Below, in pieces: positions 49,321-60,968 of a stretch of DNA of 64,000 nucleotides. The notes under the pieces were generated by a model. That model was not told the DNA's origin, made no database searches, and saw nothing but the letters and a program-made list of their open reading frames with translations. The DNA is from Malania oleifera (Eukaryota; Streptophyta; Magnoliopsida; Santalales; Ximeniaceae): contig NC_080419.1 of NCBI RefSeq assembly GCF_029873635.1, forward strand, positions 77,794,931-77,858,930. Reading direction: 5' to 3'. Every line of letters begins with the position of its first letter. Positions within the stretch are counted from its first letter, which is position 1. Both the position numbers and the translations under genes were made by a program.

Positions 49321-49700
49321 ATCCAATACAAAAAAAAACCCTTCAATACATAAATATAAAATAAAATGCACGCGCCAATTGAAAATCACGGGAAAACGAA
49401 CAGGAAAGCCCGTTCAATTAAACTGCTGGAAGCTGGAGCCAAAAAGTTTTCTTCGGTAACTATACTTTTCCCAGAAACAACAGTCGGGAAGCGTCGCTTT
49501 CTCGGGAAAAACGATATACCCGATGGCCTCTGGAACCGCAAAGGTTGATGGTTCGGGAGTCTTCAACTGGTTCGGTTTCTTCACCCTTTCGGTAGTTGTC
49601 CGGAGACGGGAAAATATATGAAAAAAAATGATGCTGTCATCGTTGAGACAAAGCACCGTGCTTTAATATTATTACCAAAATGCCCTTTCCTTTCTCCCTC
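49321..49700 (-). promoter_or_regulatory. Probable promoter or first exon region of the GT47 gene
   Basis: This stretch is richer in G and C than its surroundings. A TATA-like TTTATATTTA (minus strand) lies near 49350-49362. The open frames at 49366-49548 (plus) and 49414-49656 (minus) resemble nothing known to me. The transcription start cannot be fixed by eye. Confidence 0.35.
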
Positions 49701-51840
49701 ATTAAGAGGAGAATCTTTTGAATTATGGAACGATGAAACGGATGCGTGTTTATTCGGAGGGCTGCCAGTTGGGTAAGGCCACGTAATAACTTTAAAAGTT
49801 TATTACGCCTGAGACGGATAAATATCTAAATTTGATTGCCAGCTTATTTATTATTATTTTTACAATAAATAAATATTCATTTCTAAAAATAAGATATTGA
49901 TATAATCAAATTAAAATAGAAATAAGTTTAAAATATAAAAAAAAAAATTGCAGACAACTTCTTCTAAAAAAATATTTTATACTTTCAAAAATTTAAAAAT
50001 ATAGACCCATAGTGACACAAGCTTTATGAGCCCATGTAATAAGTGAACAGTGGATGCAGTAGTGTTGACCCACGTTGCTGCAGTCATTGCTCACCTATCA
50101 TGTGGCATCAATTGGGTGCGTCTATCAGGATTCAACCCCCCGATACTCCTACAAGATTGCCTAGCAACTTTACCACCATGACATGCCCGTGGGGGTTGTA
50201 CGTTGTATAATATTACTCTAATACATTCTATCACCATCCAATTCAATAGACTTTTGTATGAAATATGATCAAATTAAGTAACGCCTTCAATTACATTTAT
50301 GGCGCGAGTATTGAATAATTTAATAGTGAGTAAACAACAAAAATTATGCATTCATAAGCATATCAATTTATTAAAAAAACTTCGAAATTTGAATATATTA
50401 ATTAACATCACTGAACCATCATAATTATACTTTCATTCTCAATTTCAACCATCATAATTATACTTTCATTCTCAATTTCAACCATCATAAAATTTTCAAT
50501 AATATAAAAAACTATTGACAAATTGCATATAAAAGTATGAAAAGCAAAAATAATAAAGCTTTCAAATTATAATCTTTAATATTAATACCCTAACAAATAA
50601 AACTTGTCAAAATAAGAATAATATATTATTCATAGATTATATATTAAGATATATTATTGTTAATATAGAAAGTATGAATTAAGGCTTTCAATTTAATAAA
50701 TAGGGAAATTATCAACCTAAATTAATAATCATTTATTATTTTGTTATGTAATACTATTGCTTATTACTAGATAATTGCATTGACATGTGTTAATTGAAAT
50801 TTGTAAATTTAAAGAATAATCTTATTAGAAAAAATTAACAATGATGGTAAAATTGATATTTTACATGTTCAAAAACTAATTCTTAATGTTCAAAATTATA
50901 ATTATTGAATATTATCGCATTTTCAATAATTATAAAGAATTCGAAATTGGATTAGATATTGTTTTCATTAATTTTTTATAAAAAATTTGGAGTAATAAAG
51001 TTTGTAGGTAACAATTTTATTTCTAATATAATTAATAATATTATGAGCATAAATTACAATCATATTTTATTCATTGATTATGTACTATTTTATTTTATTG
51101 TCAAAGAGGATATAAATAAAAATTTCTACATAATTAATAGTAAATAATATTTGTAGATACCCATTTTGTTCTAGGCATTATAGAACAAAATTATCTTCTT
51201 TTTTAAAAAAAAAAAAAAAAGATATTCTAGAAAAAATACATGGACTTTAATTTAATTTGTAAGAATGGTCAATTTGAATAGAAGAGTCCTTCCCTGATTC
51301 ATTTGAAAATGGTCCCCTATTGAAAAAATCAAAGTGACATTTAAGGTCTTTCGTATGTCTAACCCCTTTGATCCCATGTGTCTATTATCCCTCATCTTCA
51401 CACGTTACCACCATACAATTAGAAAAAAAAAAGAGGTTTCAATATTTGTGGTTTCATTTTACATGACATATCCATACATACATGCACAATTTCACCAATA
51501 CAAAGTAAATACAAAAACTTTGAAGTCTTCATGTCTTCATCGTCGTGTCATCATCACCTACACAGAAAATACCAATTAGGAGTTAGAATGGTCATTAGGT
51601 CTTCATTTGAATCCTAATGTGGGCTTATATTGTAATTTGAAGCCCAATAGGGCTTGTGCTTTAATTGGAGGTGCATTTGAGCAACTTTCTCAATTAGTTA
51701 AGCATCTAGCTTACTCAAGCCTAGTCCCCTCTATTTTACACAATCATTCTCATACACATGCACACCACCTATGTGAAATTTCTCTCGCACATGCCACAAC
51801 TGTCTATTTGGGCAAAGAAACAAAAGGAATATAAGACAAG
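49701..51840. other. AT-rich intergenic region upstream of the GT47 gene
   Basis: Mostly very AT-rich, with a small direct repeat of 'accatcataattatac' at about 50412 and 50449. Apart from the SINE-like remnant at 50.0-50.2 kb no gene or element was recognised. Confidence 0.5.
50005..50197 (-). mobile_element. SINE-like remnant with tRNA-type promoter boxes
   Basis: On the minus strand a start 'cccccacgggcatgtcatgg' is followed by an A-box-like TGGTGGTAAAGTTGC (about 50172-50186) and, ~35 bp later, a B-box-like GGTTGAATCC (50128-50137). This order and the 'gcatgtcatggtggta' opening fit tRNA-derived plant SINEs. The 3' end is not sharp. Confidence 0.5.
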
Positions 51841-53976
51841 TGTTAGCGTTGGTGTATTCCCAAAAGGGGGGGTGCATTGGGTATTTAAAAATTAATCCCC
51901 TAGGTTCAACTAATCTAGTAAGCAGTATTTCACAAACTTAGGGTCTTTCTATGTATTCACAATCTCAATCAAATATTTAAACGATAAACATAAACATACA
52001 GGTGCAGAAAGTAAATTACAAAAAATAAAATCAACACTAGATATGTTATCAGGGTTCGGCCAATTGTGCCTATATCCCCGCCTCTAACTTGCAAGTCCTG
52101 AGGATTCCACTAATGCTCACTTAACGAGTGAAGCAGCACCTAATATAACCAGGTCAATTAACAGGGCTAACATCAACCAACACGCCTTACCAGGATAGCA
52201 CACCTAACTTTCCTAACCGGATCTAAGCCAGTCTGAGACTATTCAATAGGGCTAGTCTCCCTCTTCAAGCCCGTGCCTAGAATACAACAAATATGAATTT
52301 ACGTACATGAAAATGTGCTTCTTAACTAAGCAAGTGTGTACTACAATACGCACAGTATACTCAATCAACCACACATTAATGATATAGAAAATGTAAGTTC
52401 AGTGATGTGATTTTGTGAAAGCAACACTCAACAAGATATTATCACCAATATGCTCAAGAGTGTTCTAATCAAGCTATTTCTTTGAAACAGTATATATCAA
52501 ATCTCAATAATAAATTAGTGTTTCAAAGATGCTGCAAATATTCAGAACAATTCAAAATATTTTCTTCAATGTAATATGCTCAAGAGTTGTTTGAAATAAT
52601 AATATAGCTTGTAGAAAAATGTTTTTGCACAAAAAAAATCAAGTTATAGGAATCTTTACAATGACAATGCAGAGATCCTTAAGCTACTAGATTTTTCCCA
52701 ACACAAGATTTATTAAATAAAATATGTGGAAAAACCTTACTTAACTCCTCAAAATTAATACCAATCAACCAAGCAAAGTAATGGAAGTATGAGCAATAAT
52801 ACTAAATAATAACTCAAGCAAGAACTCTCACAAAGTTAAGATTAATCAATGGAATGAAGGTTTAAGAGTGTTTGGAAGTATTATAGGCAAAATGGGATTT
52901 TGAGTTTGAGAGAATTTTGGCTAATGATTTTTCTTAATCTTCCCTTAATCCACACAAATGAATCTATATTTATAGGTTAGGGTAAAATTATAACCGTTTG
53001 GGACTTCTTGGGAATTCTTAGAAAAGTTCCAAATTGTTTAAACACAATAACCCAAATTAACCCGTATTTACCTCAGTAAAAAAATTTTTAACCTCATGAG
53101 GTTCGAGTGGCTGAACCGCAATTCGATCGCCCGAACACACACAATAATAAAAGGTCTTTAAATAGGTTTGGCAGCCCAAGTTTCAGTTCGGTGGCGTGAA
53201 ACAAAGTCAGAAACATTTCTTCGAAAATTTGAGTGCCCGGTCATAGGTTCGGTAGCCCAAACTCATGTGTTCGGTCGCCCGGGGCTTAATTTGAACTAAA
53301 TCTCTCGATAGCCCGAGCTAGTGAAAGGTCCTTTTTAGGTGGTTCAGGCGTCCGTGGAAGGTGTGCACAAATTTGTCCGGTCTCCCGAGAGCCTAAGTCA
53401 ACTGTTGACTTCTCAATAGTTCAGGCGCCCAGCAAGTTTTGAACTACTGGGGTTCAGTCGCCCGAACTCTCTCAAATTTCTACATAATGTTCAATTTAAT
53501 TTGATTTTAACACTCCTGAATTTTGTACGATATATGTGCATGAATGTTGGGACCTAGAGTCATACTAGGATCTTACTAAGGCCGTTTTGAGAAAGTCCCA
53601 AAAATCCGGTGTCGGTCGATCGAAGGGTGCCCTAAGGACATTCGGTCCCTATGGTCATTTTACGGTCATTTTGAGCTTATAAAACCTACATGCATGACAT
53701 GCAGAGATTATTATAGACCAATATAAATTATTACAGGCCCAAATATAAAATAAAATATAAAGATACAACTAGAAATAGACATCGGTCTTCATGCGCTGCT
53801 CCTTTGCAAATCCATAGAATATGCCGAAAAATGTATGCGTTTAAGTGTGTATCAGCTTCCATCTCTGATCTATCATCTGTGCTTAGACAAGTAATCATGT
53901 TTATACACTCAAAGCACACAGATAAGATACTATGATTTGTCATAATCAAAATAGGAAGCTGACCAAAAAGTCAACA
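51841..53976 (-). mobile_element. Solo LTR with perfect target duplication, SIRE-like family
   Basis: A 2136 bp LTR from TGTTAGCGTTGGTG to GTCAACA, flanked by ACAAG at 51836-51840 and 53977-53981. It belongs to the GGTCGCCC subfamily with the copy at 33032; motif array at about 53100-53470. No internal region remains. Confidence 0.9.
52964..53001 (-). promoter_or_regulatory. LTR core promoter: TATA box plus MSA-like AACGG
   Basis: On the minus strand CCTATAAATATAG lies at about 52964-52976 and CCAAACGGTTA at 52991-53001 (10 of 11 positions of YCYAACGGYYA). Confidence 0.55.
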
Positions 53977-53981
53977 ACAAG

Positions 53982-54582
53982 AATGGGAAAAAATGGACAA
54001 ACCATCCTTTAACCAATTTGGCCACTTGGTAGCCCTCTAATAGGCCAAAAAAATGTGTCAACTAAATTATTATTTTTGTAAGGGATACTCTCCTCTTTAA
54101 AAACTAGACAACTGGTAGCCTTACTAGGTTAATGACAAACTCAAAAATAAAATAGAAAATTGGGTGGAAAATAGAAAGTGGGAGATAGCCTATAATTAGA
54201 GGCACAATGAAAGAGGGAGGGGCACGTGAGAGTGAAGAAGGAAACTTAAAGGGGGGATACTTTGTAAATAGGGGGAAAAAATGGAATAGAGTTATGCTAC
54301 AATGTGGAGAGCACCTTGGTTATAAGAAGGAAAAAAAGAGGAGAAACTGTGTTATAATTAGTCGAAGAGGCTTTATTAAGGTGAGAAAATAGATAAGAAA
54401 AAAAGTATGATGGAGGAGGTAAAGAGAATATTAATTTTGTATAGTTCATTCATAATGATACATGGCTATACATGGCTTTATACATGTTCAATAATGGATG
54501 TAGGAGCTATACACAGTAAGTTTAGAGTAATTGCAGCTAAGATTCAAGGGGATAATGGAGGCTTGACCGGAGGAGTGATTGT
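53982..54582. other. Unassigned stretch between a solo LTR and a copia pol fragment
   Basis: A short direct repeat of 'caactggtagcc/cacttggtagccctc' lies near 54023 and 54109. The rest may be the 3' end of the copia element whose RNase H follows, but no LTR could be outlined. Confidence 0.4.
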
Positions 54583-55372
54583 CTACTTGACTAGAGGAGC
54601 AATGGTATGTGTTGACTTATCATGTCCCCAAAAGATTGACTGGCCATTGAGGACACCAATCTTGGTTCTATGAGTAAGAAAGGAGAACTGAGGTAGTGGC
54701 TTGGTAAGAGAGTCAGCTAGTTTATCAGAAGTATAAACATGGGAAACACATAGGTGACCTGTAGTAACTTGATTGCGAACAAAGTGGAATTCGATGGCGA
54801 TGTGTTTCATACGAGAATGAAAGACTGGGTTGGCACTTACATAAGTAGCACTCACCTTATCACAGTAAATGACCAAAGTAGAAGTTACAAGTACACACAG
54901 CTCTTGAAGGAGGTTCATTACCCAATTTATTTCAACTACAGTAGAGGCAATAGCTCAATATTCGACATCTGTGGAGAAGCGACCAACAGTCTTTTTCTAT
55001 TTAGAACTCCAAGAGATGGGATTGGGGTCAAGAAAAAGAACATAAGCGAAGGTTGAAGTCTGATCATTAGGATCACCAACCAATCAACATCAGCAAATGC
55101 ATGAAGTATTTGAGGTGAGTTTTTGCGAAGCATGATGCCATAGTCATGAGTTCCAACCAGATAGCAGAGCTAGCGTTTAACTATAGACTAATGAAGGGTG
55201 GAAGGAGAATACATGAACTGAGATAACTTGTTAATGGCAAAGGACACGTCAGGACGTGTCAACGAGAGGTATTGTAATGACCCAAGAGTTTGGCAATACA
55301 AGGTAGTATCAATGGTGGAGAGCCATCCGATAATGTGAGAGTTTCAGTAGTTGCAAGAAGGGTAGAGATAGG
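54583..55372 (-). pseudogene. Ty1/copia RNase H region (fossil fragment)
   Basis: The minus strand shows the copia RT/RNase H tail: LSLTRPD-like and HAFADVDW phrases (54936-55300), then VIYCDKVSATYVSANPVFHSR, KHIAIEFHFVR and LADSLTKPLP (54583-54918). The rest of pol is missing because an Athila-like LTR begins at 55373. Broken in a few places. The order of phrases is that of Ty1/copia, not gypsy. Confidence 0.88.
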
Positions 55373-56259
55373 TGATTACTCGCTTAAACTACGTAATTAG
55401 GTGCTTTAATTTATGCATTGAAACTTATATTTTTAATTAAATACCTAATTACTCTTAATATTTTAGCACGATGTCCTATTTATAATATTTGGGTTTTATT
55501 GAATAATTTATGAATTTTTGATATTTTTTTTATTGCAGGACAATTATTGGGAGCTAAAATCGGCACCGCTTCGTAATTTGCGCATAATTTTTTTATCCAA
55601 ATTTTGATCTAGATGATTTAAAATTATGGAGAAAGATGAGAAGATTATCTACAACTTTTATGTTTTAAGTTTCGAGCCATACGAGCTCTAAGATGGTCAA
55701 AATCGGGCATATTCACTGGAAAGCAAAAAGAAGAAACAAAAAAAAAAAAGAAAAAAAAGAAGAAAAAAAGGATTTAAAATGCTTTTGATTTAACTAGGCT
55801 ATGCAGTCGGGTCTTTATTGGGTTTGCGTTGGGTAGGGCTACCCGCCCCCCCCCCCCTTCCCTTATATATTCTTCTTCTTCTTCTTCTTCTTTCAAACCC
55901 CAAGCTCCCCTTCTCCTTTTCCCTTTCCCTTCTCTTCCCTTCTCATTTCCCCTTTCTCTTCTCTTCCCTCTTACTCTTCTCCTGTCTGCTGCTGCTACCA
56001 ACCGAGCCTACTCCCCTGCTCCCTGCTGCAACGAGCCATCCCAACCGAAACCTTGTTGCTGCTGCTGCCCATGAACCTGAACCTTGCTTCTGTAGTTGCT
56101 GCTCATCATGGCTCCTGCTCCCTCAATCCGAGAAGCCCCTTGTTCTTACGGCTGTTGTTGAAGGACTCGAAAGTCTCCCAAGCTGTTGCTCCAACCTCCT
56201 AACGGCCACCCACCACGACTACTACTGTCTCCCTCTCGGCTCTCTCTGCACCTCCAACT

Positions 56260-56296
<37 letters not shown>

Positions 56297-56561
56297 TCTT
56301 TCTCTTTTTTCTTTCCTCTCCTTTTCTTTAGTTTTTTTTTTTATTCTTGCTTTTAAATATTTAAATAAATATTGTTATTTTTCAATTGAATTTTAGTTAA
56401 AGTTTTAAACTTTGAATCTTTGTTTCGGTATTATTATTATTAAAGCTTATTTATTTTTTTTCTCTCAATTAAAATTAGCACTAGACTTAGTTTTTGTTTG
56501 AGTTATTTTTTTTTATTAAAGTTCGGTTTGATCTCTTGAAAGAAAAAAAAAAAAAAAAAAT

Positions 56562-56599
<38 letters not shown>

Positions 56600-57870
56600 G
56601 TTAAATTAGTCCTTAAAATTTAAATTTTGTTTGTTGAGTTCGATTTAGTTTAATCTTAATCGTATTAAAGTCTGATTTCTTTTTATCGTGTTCCCGTTTA
56701 CTGTTTAGTTCTTAAAGTTTTTAATTTTTGTTTAAGTTTTTTATCGCATTAAAATCAGTTTTTATTTAAATTTGTGATTGGTTGAGTTTTTAGAATTGCG
56801 TGCTTTAATTACGTAGGAAAGTTATCGTCTTTAGTTTTTATTCCGAAGTTTAACGCATGTTTCAATTCTTGTTCAGTTGTTAATGTAGGATTGATCTCTT
56901 GAAAGAAAATGAAAAAGAATAAAATACAAAAAGAAAAAAAAAATTTAGAAGTTAAATTAGTTGTTTTGTTTAAAATTTAAACTTTTTTTGTTGAGTTCGA
57001 TTTAGTTTAAGCTTAATCGTATTAAAGTCCGATTTCTTTTTATCATGTTCCCGTTTACTGTTTAGTTCTTAAAGTTTTAAATTTTTGTTTAAGTTTTTTA
57101 TCGCATTAAAATCAGTTTTTATTTAAATTTGTAATTCGTTGAGTTTTTAGAATTACGTGCTTTAATTACGTAGGAAAGTTATCGTCTTTAATTTTTATTT
57201 CGAAGTTCAACGCGTCTTTCAATTCTTGTTCAGTTGTTAACGTAGGATTGATCTCTTCAAAGAAAAAAAAAAGAATAAAATAAAAAAAAATAGAAGTTAA
57301 ATTAGTTGTTTTCTTTAAAATTTAAATTTTTTTTGTTGAGTTCGATTTAGTTTAAGTTTAATCATATTAAAGTCCGATTTCTTTTTATCGTGTTCCCATT
57401 TACTGTTTAGTTCTAAAAGTTTTAAATTTTTGTTTAAGTTTTTTATCGCATTAAAATCAGTTTTTATTTAAATTTGTGATTGGTTGAGTTTTTAGAATTG
57501 CGTACTTTAATTATGTAGGAAAGTTATCGTCTTTAGTTTTTATTCCGAAGTACAAAGCGTGCTTCAATTCTTGTTCGGTTGTTAACGCAGGATTTGCGTT
57601 TCTTGTTGTTAAACTCAGTGTGTGTTAGGAATTAGAATTTAAATTGCATGCTCTTTTAATTCATCAAAAGAAATCCCAAACAAACCACAGAACCTAAATC
57701 TGAACTGTGTTTAGTACCTTTTTGTTTCTTATTTTCTGATTGGAATTACGCAAATTTTGAAACTAAACTTCATTTCCTGAGGAGACGATTTGACCTTTAG
57801 GCTAAATATTATACGACAAAACCCTTATACTTGGGATAGCTTCCGAGCTGCTCATTTTTCAAGTGAGTCA
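55373..57870 (+). repeat. 5' LTR of the Athila-like element
   Basis: The left edge is inferred from where copia coding similarity stops; the right edge is GAGTCA just before the primer site. TATA-like CTTATATATTC lies at about 55861-55871. A pyrimidine-rich stretch (55850-56330), with a CT tract at about 56262-56293, gives a 192-codon open frame of Ser/Leu/Pro that is not a gene. A threefold repeat follows at 56525-57589. Confidence 0.65.
56525..57589 (+). repeat. Threefold tandem repeat of ~355 bp inside the LTR
   Basis: Units start at 56525, 56888 and 57245 (steps of 363 and 357 bp) and the third ends at 57589. Each begins with a form of 'ggattgatctcttgaaag' and contains 'ttcgatttagtttaa' and 'acgtaggaaagttatcg'. 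The copies are highly similar, so the amplification is fairly recent. The first unit has an (AT)n insert at about 56565-56594, which accounts for its extra length. Confidence 0.92.
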
Positions 57871-57876
57871 AGTTTT

Positions 57877-57890
57877 TGGCGCCTCGGGGA
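57877..57890 (+). other. Primer binding site (tRNA-Asp type) of the Athila-like element
   Basis: TGGCGCC-TCGGGGA matches, with a few bases missing, the complement of the plant tRNA-Asp 3' end used by Athila elements (TGGCGCC followed by GTTGCCGGGGA). Confidence 0.7.
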
Positions 57891-58144
57891 GTGCCAGTTT
57901 TAATTTCAAATTTTGTGTTTTTTCAATTATTTTTAATTTTTCATTAAATAAAAAATTAAAAAATTAAAAAAATTGAAAAAATAAAATAAAATTGATCATG
58001 CTTGTTTGTTGCTGTGTTGGTGAATTTCTTCTGTTTGCATTGATATTTAATGTCTTGGGTCCGAGATAATTCGAATAGACGTTCTTTCATAAGTTCTTTC
58101 CTTTTCAGAGAACTCAGTACCTACAGAAGCAGATCATTCAGTTC

Positions 58145-59416
58145 ATGCAGCGAGGTGATGAGACGTTCCAAGATTCTTGGGAGAGATTCAAGGACCTAAT
58201 GAATATATGCCCACATCACGAATTCAAATCTTGGAGGTTAGTGAATTATTTTTATACTGTTTTAACCCTTGAATGTAAACAATTTGTCCAGACCATGTGC
58301 AACGGGGAGTTCTTCGTCAAGGAATTAGATGAGGCTCTATCATTCTTCAATTATTTAGCTGAGAGTTCCCTACAATGGAACACACAACATGAATGGCCAC
58401 CAATGGCAACACAACCTCTAAGAGTGATCAGTGGCGGAGGCATATACGAGGTCAAAGAGGAAACTAGTCTACAGGCTCTTGTGGATGCGTTGTCGAAGAA
58501 ACTAGAGGTTATGGAATCAGAAAAAGTGAAAGCTGAAGATTGCTCTATCTGTGAGACCTCAGACCACAGAATTCAGGATTGTTGTTTACTACCAGTTTGG
58601 CAGGAGAGTAGATCTAATTGGGTACAATTAGAAAATTGGGTCAATAGATCTCAAAATTAGCCATTCTTGAACACTTATAATCTCAAATGGAGGAATCACC
58701 CGAACCTCTCCTGGAGGAATGATCAGATTGGTCCATCTTCCTCACGGTATCAGCAAGTTCCTTAATTTTATGCACCACCTCTGCAGCCGCTATATCATCT
58801 AGTTGCAGCTCCTCAACAGTAGTATCAACCACAACAAATTTCTAAGAGCTACACATCTCCGGGATTCCAACCAAATTTAGCTCCTATTCCCTCAAAGAAA
58901 TCTTCTGATGACATCATGACACAGAGGGTAAACATGTTTTAGCAATTCATGCAGATTCACGTCACCGCCAATAATCAGAATAATCAAGCCTTCAGTAAGC
59001 TAAGAGACACCATGAATAAGATAAGTACACAGCTGAATACCTTAGAAAAATGGAAATTTCCTGCACAACCTCATCCCAATCCCCATGTATATCGACAACA
59101 ACATCAACCAGTGCATATTATTTCAAGGGATTCTATTGAAACGGTGAAGACGGTTATTACCTTGAGGAGAGGAAAAGAAGTTTCCTATCCTGAAATGCGC
59201 ACTGATCAACAAGCAGTTACTCCAACAACTGAAGTGACAACCGAGACAGATGAGAGAAATGAAAAATCAGATGAAGCAAGCTCAAATTCAACGAAGTCAA
59301 ATAATAAGGGGGATGAGATTGTTAAGGAGTATCAACCTATGGTACCCTATCCTCAGAGGTTGACATCTGGTCAAAACAATAGGCATCACACTAAGATTCA
59401 AGAAATCTTCAAATAG
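58145..59416 (+). pseudogene. Athila-type gag region (fossil)
   Basis: QRGDETFQDSWERFKDL and CPHHEF near 58145-58230, then FFNYLAESSLQW, match the Retrotrans_gag domain of Athila elements. A Cys-rich phrase (CSICETSDHRIQDCCLLP) near 58540-58590 is a zinc-knuckle-like motif. A Pro/Thr-rich tail follows to about 59416. Broken. Confidence 0.82.
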
Positions 59417-59487
59417 GTGAAAATCAACATTCCACTTTTGGAAGCCATACAGCAAGTTCTTGTGTACGCAAAATTTCTAAAGGATCT

Positions 59488-59970
59488 ATGCATAGTGAAA
59501 AAGAAATTGAATGTGAAGAAAAAGCTTTCTTAACCGAGCAAGTTAGTGTGTTGATATTGAGTCAGGCTCCTCAGAAGCTTAGAGACCCGGGTTCTAATAC
59601 TATTTCTATCATGATTGGTGAATCTCATATCGGGAGAGCCTTACTTGATTTGGGGAGTAGTGTGAACTTGCTCCCATTTTTAATATACGAGCAGTTGGGT
59701 TTAGGTGAGCTAAAGAAAACACCTATAATGCTATAGTTGGCAGATAGATCCCTAAAAGCTCAACGAGGTGTTATTGAAGGTGTGTTAGTATAGGTTGAAA
59801 AATTTTATTATTCAATGGACTTTGTGGTTTTGGATATTCAGCAGCCTGTCTCCAACATCTACTAGGAACCTATTATTCTTGGGCGACCATTCCTTGCTAC
59901 TTTAAATGCCTTGATTAACTATCAAAGCGGAGTACTTAAGCTCACGTTCGGAAACATGACATTGGAGATG
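59488..59970 (+). pseudogene. Athila-type protease region (fossil)
   Basis: ALLDLGSSVNLLPFLIYEQLG at 59630-59700 fits the aspartic protease of Athila elements, which usually have DLGAS-like active sites followed by N.LP. GVLKLTFGN near 59930 is the C-terminal part. Broken. Confidence 0.82.
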
Positions 59971-60269
59971 AACGTGTTTAATAAGAGACCGACTGTGTGT
60001 GATGATTCAGAGGTACATGCAGTAGATGTGCAAGATGACTTGGATATGTTAGAACTCTTGCCAGCATTTGGTTCTAATGGTGTATTTGAGAATGAAGCTC
60101 TCAAGCAACCTAAGGTGTTTGATGAAAAAGTTCCCTTGATTAGAGAGTTTCTTGAATCAGAGGGGCAGTTCACAAAGATAGTTGCAATGTTAGTCTGTGA
60201 TGTGCGATGGAGACCGACCCCACCATGACGAAGGTGATAAAGAAAGAAGTGCTGAAGATGTTAGGCATC

Positions 60270-60968
60270 ATCTCTCCTACTACCAACATGTCATGCGGCC
60301 CTTGGTTTGATGATATAGTGAACTACCTTGCCACCTATCAAACGCCAGAACATGGGATAACACGAGATAAGCATCAGTTCTTTGTAGAAATCAAGATCAT
60401 ACTTAAGAAGACTGCTTGTCCCGATCGAAAAGCCTAGTTTGAGAAATTGGTTGATGTGCTCTAGGCCTATCAAACTGCATTCAAGAAAAATTCAGGGATA
60501 ACTCCCTACAGGTTGATTTATGGTATGACATGTTATGTACCTGTTAAGATTCAATATTATGCATTATGGGTTATAAAACAGATTAACTTTTCACTTGATA
60601 ATGTCATAGATTTGAGAAAGTTGCAGGTGTGTGAATTTAAAGAACCCACGAGGAAAGTTTATGATAAAACTCGCTAAGTGAAAAAGTGGATGAAGCTACT
60701 GCATATAATCAAGGATAAACAACTTTTCCCGAATCAGCAAGATCTTCTCTACAACTCTAGATTACATCTGTTTCCATGGAAACTGAGGTCTCGATGGGGT
60801 GGCTCGTACATCGTTGAACACATTTATTCCCATGGCATAGTAGAACTTGTGGATCTAACGAATGATAACAACTTTATGGTCAATGAACAACAACTTAAGA
60901 CTCTCACGATCCTCTTTGATCCAAATAAAGAGGTTTTGCTTCTGCAAGACCCTAGGAGAGTCCTTTGA
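60270..60968 (+). pseudogene. Athila-type integrase region (fossil)
   Basis: It starts with GPWFDDIVNYLAT (the RNase H-integrase linker in Athila), then a gap, then the core end with AYQTAFKKNSGITPYRLIYG and a C-terminal YNSRLHLFPWKLRSRWGG and VNEQQLKTL block. The central integrase part is missing. Broken. Confidence 0.82.

Noticed and set aside
55818-56396. 192-codon Ser/Leu/Pro-rich open frame that looks like a secreted protein
   Set aside because: It lies in a pyrimidine-rich leader inside the Athila-like LTR, just after its TATA box; composition explains the frame.
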